Shown here in pieces: positions 49,378 through 50,711 of a stretch of 50,711 nt of DNA. Position 1 is the stretch's first letter. Each line of letters opens with the position of its first letter. The notes beneath the pieces are model-generated. The model was not told where the DNA came from. It worked only from the letters and a program-made list of their open reading frames with translations, and did not search any database. The stretch is from the NCBI RefSeq assembly GCF_947387525.1, contig NZ_CANDNW010000010.1:1-50711 (forward strand), read 5' to 3'. Origin of the DNA: Limosilactobacillus viscerum. GTDB taxonomy: Bacteria > Bacillota > Bacilli > Lactobacillales > Lactobacillaceae. The position numbers and the translations under genes were made by a program.

Positions 49378-49803
49378 GTGGCAAAGAAAGTAGCTAACGT
49401 TGTCAAGTTGCAAATTCCTGCCGGTGCAGCAACACCAGCTCCACCAGTAGGTCCTGCACTTGGACAAGCAGGTATTAACATTATGGGCTTCACTAAGGAA
49501 TTCAACGCACGGACTGCAGACCAAAAGGGTATGCTGATCCCAGTTGTAATTACTGTTTACGAAGACCGTTCATTCGACTTCATTACTAAGACGCCACCTG
49601 CTGCTGTCTTACTGAAGAAGGCCGCTGGTGTTGAACACGGTTCCGGTGAACCTAACACGAAGAAGGTTGCTAAGGTAACCAAGGATCAAGTTAAGAAAAT
49701 CGCCGAAACTAAGATGCAAGATCTAAACGCAGCTGACGTTGAAGCAGCTATGCGCATGATTGAAGGTACTGCACGCAGCATGGGCTTCACTGTTGAAGAC
49801 TAG
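49378..49803 (+). CDS. rplK: ribosomal protein uL11
   Basis: 141 residues with the N-terminal peptide [36 protein letters not shown] and the rRNA-binding C-terminal domain. It forms the GTPase-associated centre. GTG start at 49378 with AAGGAGG upstream. It is the first gene of the L11-L1 operon, with rplA ~95 bp downstream. Confidence 0.98.
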   Translation: MAKKVANVVKLQIPAGAATPAPPVGPALGQAGINIMGFTKEFNARTADQKGMLIPVVITVYEDRSFDFITKTPPAAVLLKKAAGVEHGSGEPNTKKVAKVTKDQVKKIAETKMQDLNAADVEAAMRMIEGTARSMGFTVED

Positions 49804-49814
49804 TTGTTAAGCAG

Positions 49815-49875
49815 TCCGGATGCACTATCAAAGTAGTGTGTCTCCGTGGGAGGTATTAACTCCGCTAGACCACAT
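49815..49875 (+). promoter_or_regulatory. putative L1 target site in the rplA leader
   Basis: GTGG (49846-49849) pairs with CCAC (49870-49873) and GAG with CTC around GTATTAA, with an asymmetric loop CGCTAGA. A CACTA/TAGTG hairpin (49823-49838) lies beside it. The form matches the rplK-leader site, and the structure ends just before the rplA ribosome site AAGGAGG. Confidence 0.55.
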
Positions 49876-49897
49876 TTGCAAGGAGGAAAAACACAAG

Positions 49898-50593
49898 ATG
49901 GCTAAGAATCGTGGTAAGAAGTACCAAGATGCGCTTAAAAAGGTTGACAGCAAGAAGGAATACGCTGTTAACGACGCAGTTCAATTAGTAAAAGATATTG
50001 ACTTTGCTAACTTTGACTCAACGGTTGAAGTTGCATTTAACTTAAACGTAGACACTAAGCAAGCAGACCAACAATTACGTGGTGCCATTGTTTTACCAAA
50101 TGGTACTGGTAAGGACCAAACTGTTATCGTATTTGCTAACGGTGACAACGCTAAGGCTGCTGAAGAAGCCGGTGCTGACTTTGTCGGCGACGACGACTTA
50201 GTTGAAAAGATCCAAGACGGTTGGTTAGACTTTGATGTCGCAATCGCTACCCCAGACATGATGCCTAAGGTAGGTCGTTTGGGTCGGGTCCTTGGTCCTA
50301 AGGGCTTAATGCCAAACCCTAAGACTGGTACGGTTACGATGGACGTAGCTAAGGCTGTTAAGGATGCCAAGGCTGGTCAAGTTACCTACCGGACTGACCG
50401 TGATGGTAACGTTGCCGTTCCATTCGGTAAGGTATCATTCGACACTGACAAGCTGGTTGAAAACCTGAAGACTTTGGATGACATCATCGTTAAGTCTCGT
50501 CCAGCATCAGTACGTGGTACTTACATCAAGCACGCTTCAATCGCCTCAACTTTTGGCCCAAGTGTTACGCTTGATTTAACTTCATTTGAATAA
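49898..50593 (+). CDS. rplA: ribosomal protein uL1
   Basis: 231 residues, standard length, with [20 protein letters not shown] in domain I, domain II with [20 protein letters not shown] and the C-terminal [16 protein letters not shown]. It builds the L1 stalk and represses its own operon in well-studied bacteria. Start at ATG 49898, with AAGGAGG ~11 bases upstream; the longer open frame to 49820 crosses the leader structure. A terminator follows. Confidence 0.97.
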   Translation: MAKNRGKKYQDALKKVDSKKEYAVNDAVQLVKDIDFANFDSTVEVAFNLNVDTKQADQQLRGAIVLPNGTGKDQTVIVFANGDNAKAAEEAGADFVGDDDLVEKIQDGWLDFDVAIATPDMMPKVGRLGRVLGPKGLMPNPKTGTVTMDVAKAVKDAKAGQVTYRTDRDGNVAVPFGKVSFDTDKLVENLKTLDDIIVKSRPASVRGTYIKHASIASTFGPSVTLDLTSFE

Positions 50594-50602
50594 AATGAAA
50601 TG

Positions 50603-50631
50603 AGCTGACGTTTACGCGTCAGCTTTTTTTA
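50603..50631 (+). terminator. terminator of rplKA
   Basis: AGCTGACG pairs with CGTCAGCT across a short loop, followed by TTTTTT. The remaining ~80 bases to the window end are AT-rich leader or promoter DNA without a gene. Confidence 0.88.
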
Positions 50632-50711
50632 TTACGCGGTTTGTAAAATTAAGTTAGAAAAATAAAAAAGTCATTTGTGATAGACTTTTGAATAACCACA
50701 AACAAAAGTAA

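Noticed and set aside
1-50711. CRISPR array, prophage, complete insertion sequence or replication origin
   Set aside because: No regularly spaced repeats, integrase or structural phage genes, full transposase or DnaA-box cluster were seen.

Overview
The window reads as chromosome of a heterofermentative lactic acid bacterium, most likely a Limosilactobacillus (the L. fermentum / L. reuteri / L. mucosae group). Support: Bacillota-type AGGAGG ribosome sites, TTGACA/TATAAT promoters with 17-18 bp spacers, the two-subunit beta-galactosidase lacLM, aminopeptidase PepC, the di/tripeptide carrier DtpT, a D-aspartate cell-wall cross-bridge cluster, and the Bacilli order mrnC-rlmB-sigH-rpmG-secE-nusG-rplK-rplA. 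The species is inference.

Layout. 1-0.5 kb: the 3' end of an rRNA operon (23S end, 5S, tRNA-Asn, tRNA-Thr). 0.6-9 kb: a decaying accessory stretch. It holds an IS66 tail, a PhzF gene cut by that tail, a second PhzF with a nonsense codon, an M20 peptidase homologue lacking the usual histidines, a hydrolase stub, a MerR gene without its DNA-binding half, and an ElaA acetyltransferase broken by an amber codon. Among these are intact genes: sugar acetyltransferase, tpx, arsC, an Abi/HEPN gene, a cupredoxin, a monooxygenase-fold protein and a lipoprotein. 8.8-12.7 kb: an FAD/2Fe-2S oxidoreductase and an AgrC/AgrA-type two-component system whose kinase and regulator genes are separated by an opposite-strand zinc-ribbon gene. 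12.9-18 kb: tRNA-Asn (second identical copy), dtpT, tRNA-Tyr, tRNA-Gln, a phosphatase, an unknown gene and an MFS pump with a terminator hairpin in its leader. 18.1-22 kb: ATP-grasp ligase, AspT-family carrier and Asp/Glu racemase, together a plausible D-Asp cross-bridge module. 22.1-28 kb: GntR regulator, NAD salvage (pncB-nadE), tex, sprT-like gene, tRNA-Leu. 28.1-31 kb: lacLM. 31.2-38.3 kb: MMPL exporter, large membrane protein, AEC carrier, gpmA plus esterase. 38.3-44.1 kb: pepC, rpiA, acetyltransferase, dut, radA and a PIN-TRAM protein. 44.7 kb to the end: cysS, mrnC, rlmB, sigH, rpmG, secE, nusG, rplK, rplA.

Most striking non-coding signals. (1) A structured element of about 190 bp occurs twice (39724-39908 and 44160-44354), with the same fold kept by paired base changes. 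(2) A palindrome fills the gap between -35 and -10 in two promoters (gpmA; upstream of cysS). (3) Two similar stem-loops precede rplK and rplA and look like ribosomal protein L1 target sites. (4) Terminator hairpins sit directly in front of the MFS pump and the 2Fe-2S oxidoreductase. (5) A good cre site lies in the otherwise empty stretch before sigH. No CRISPR array, prophage or complete insertion sequence was seen.
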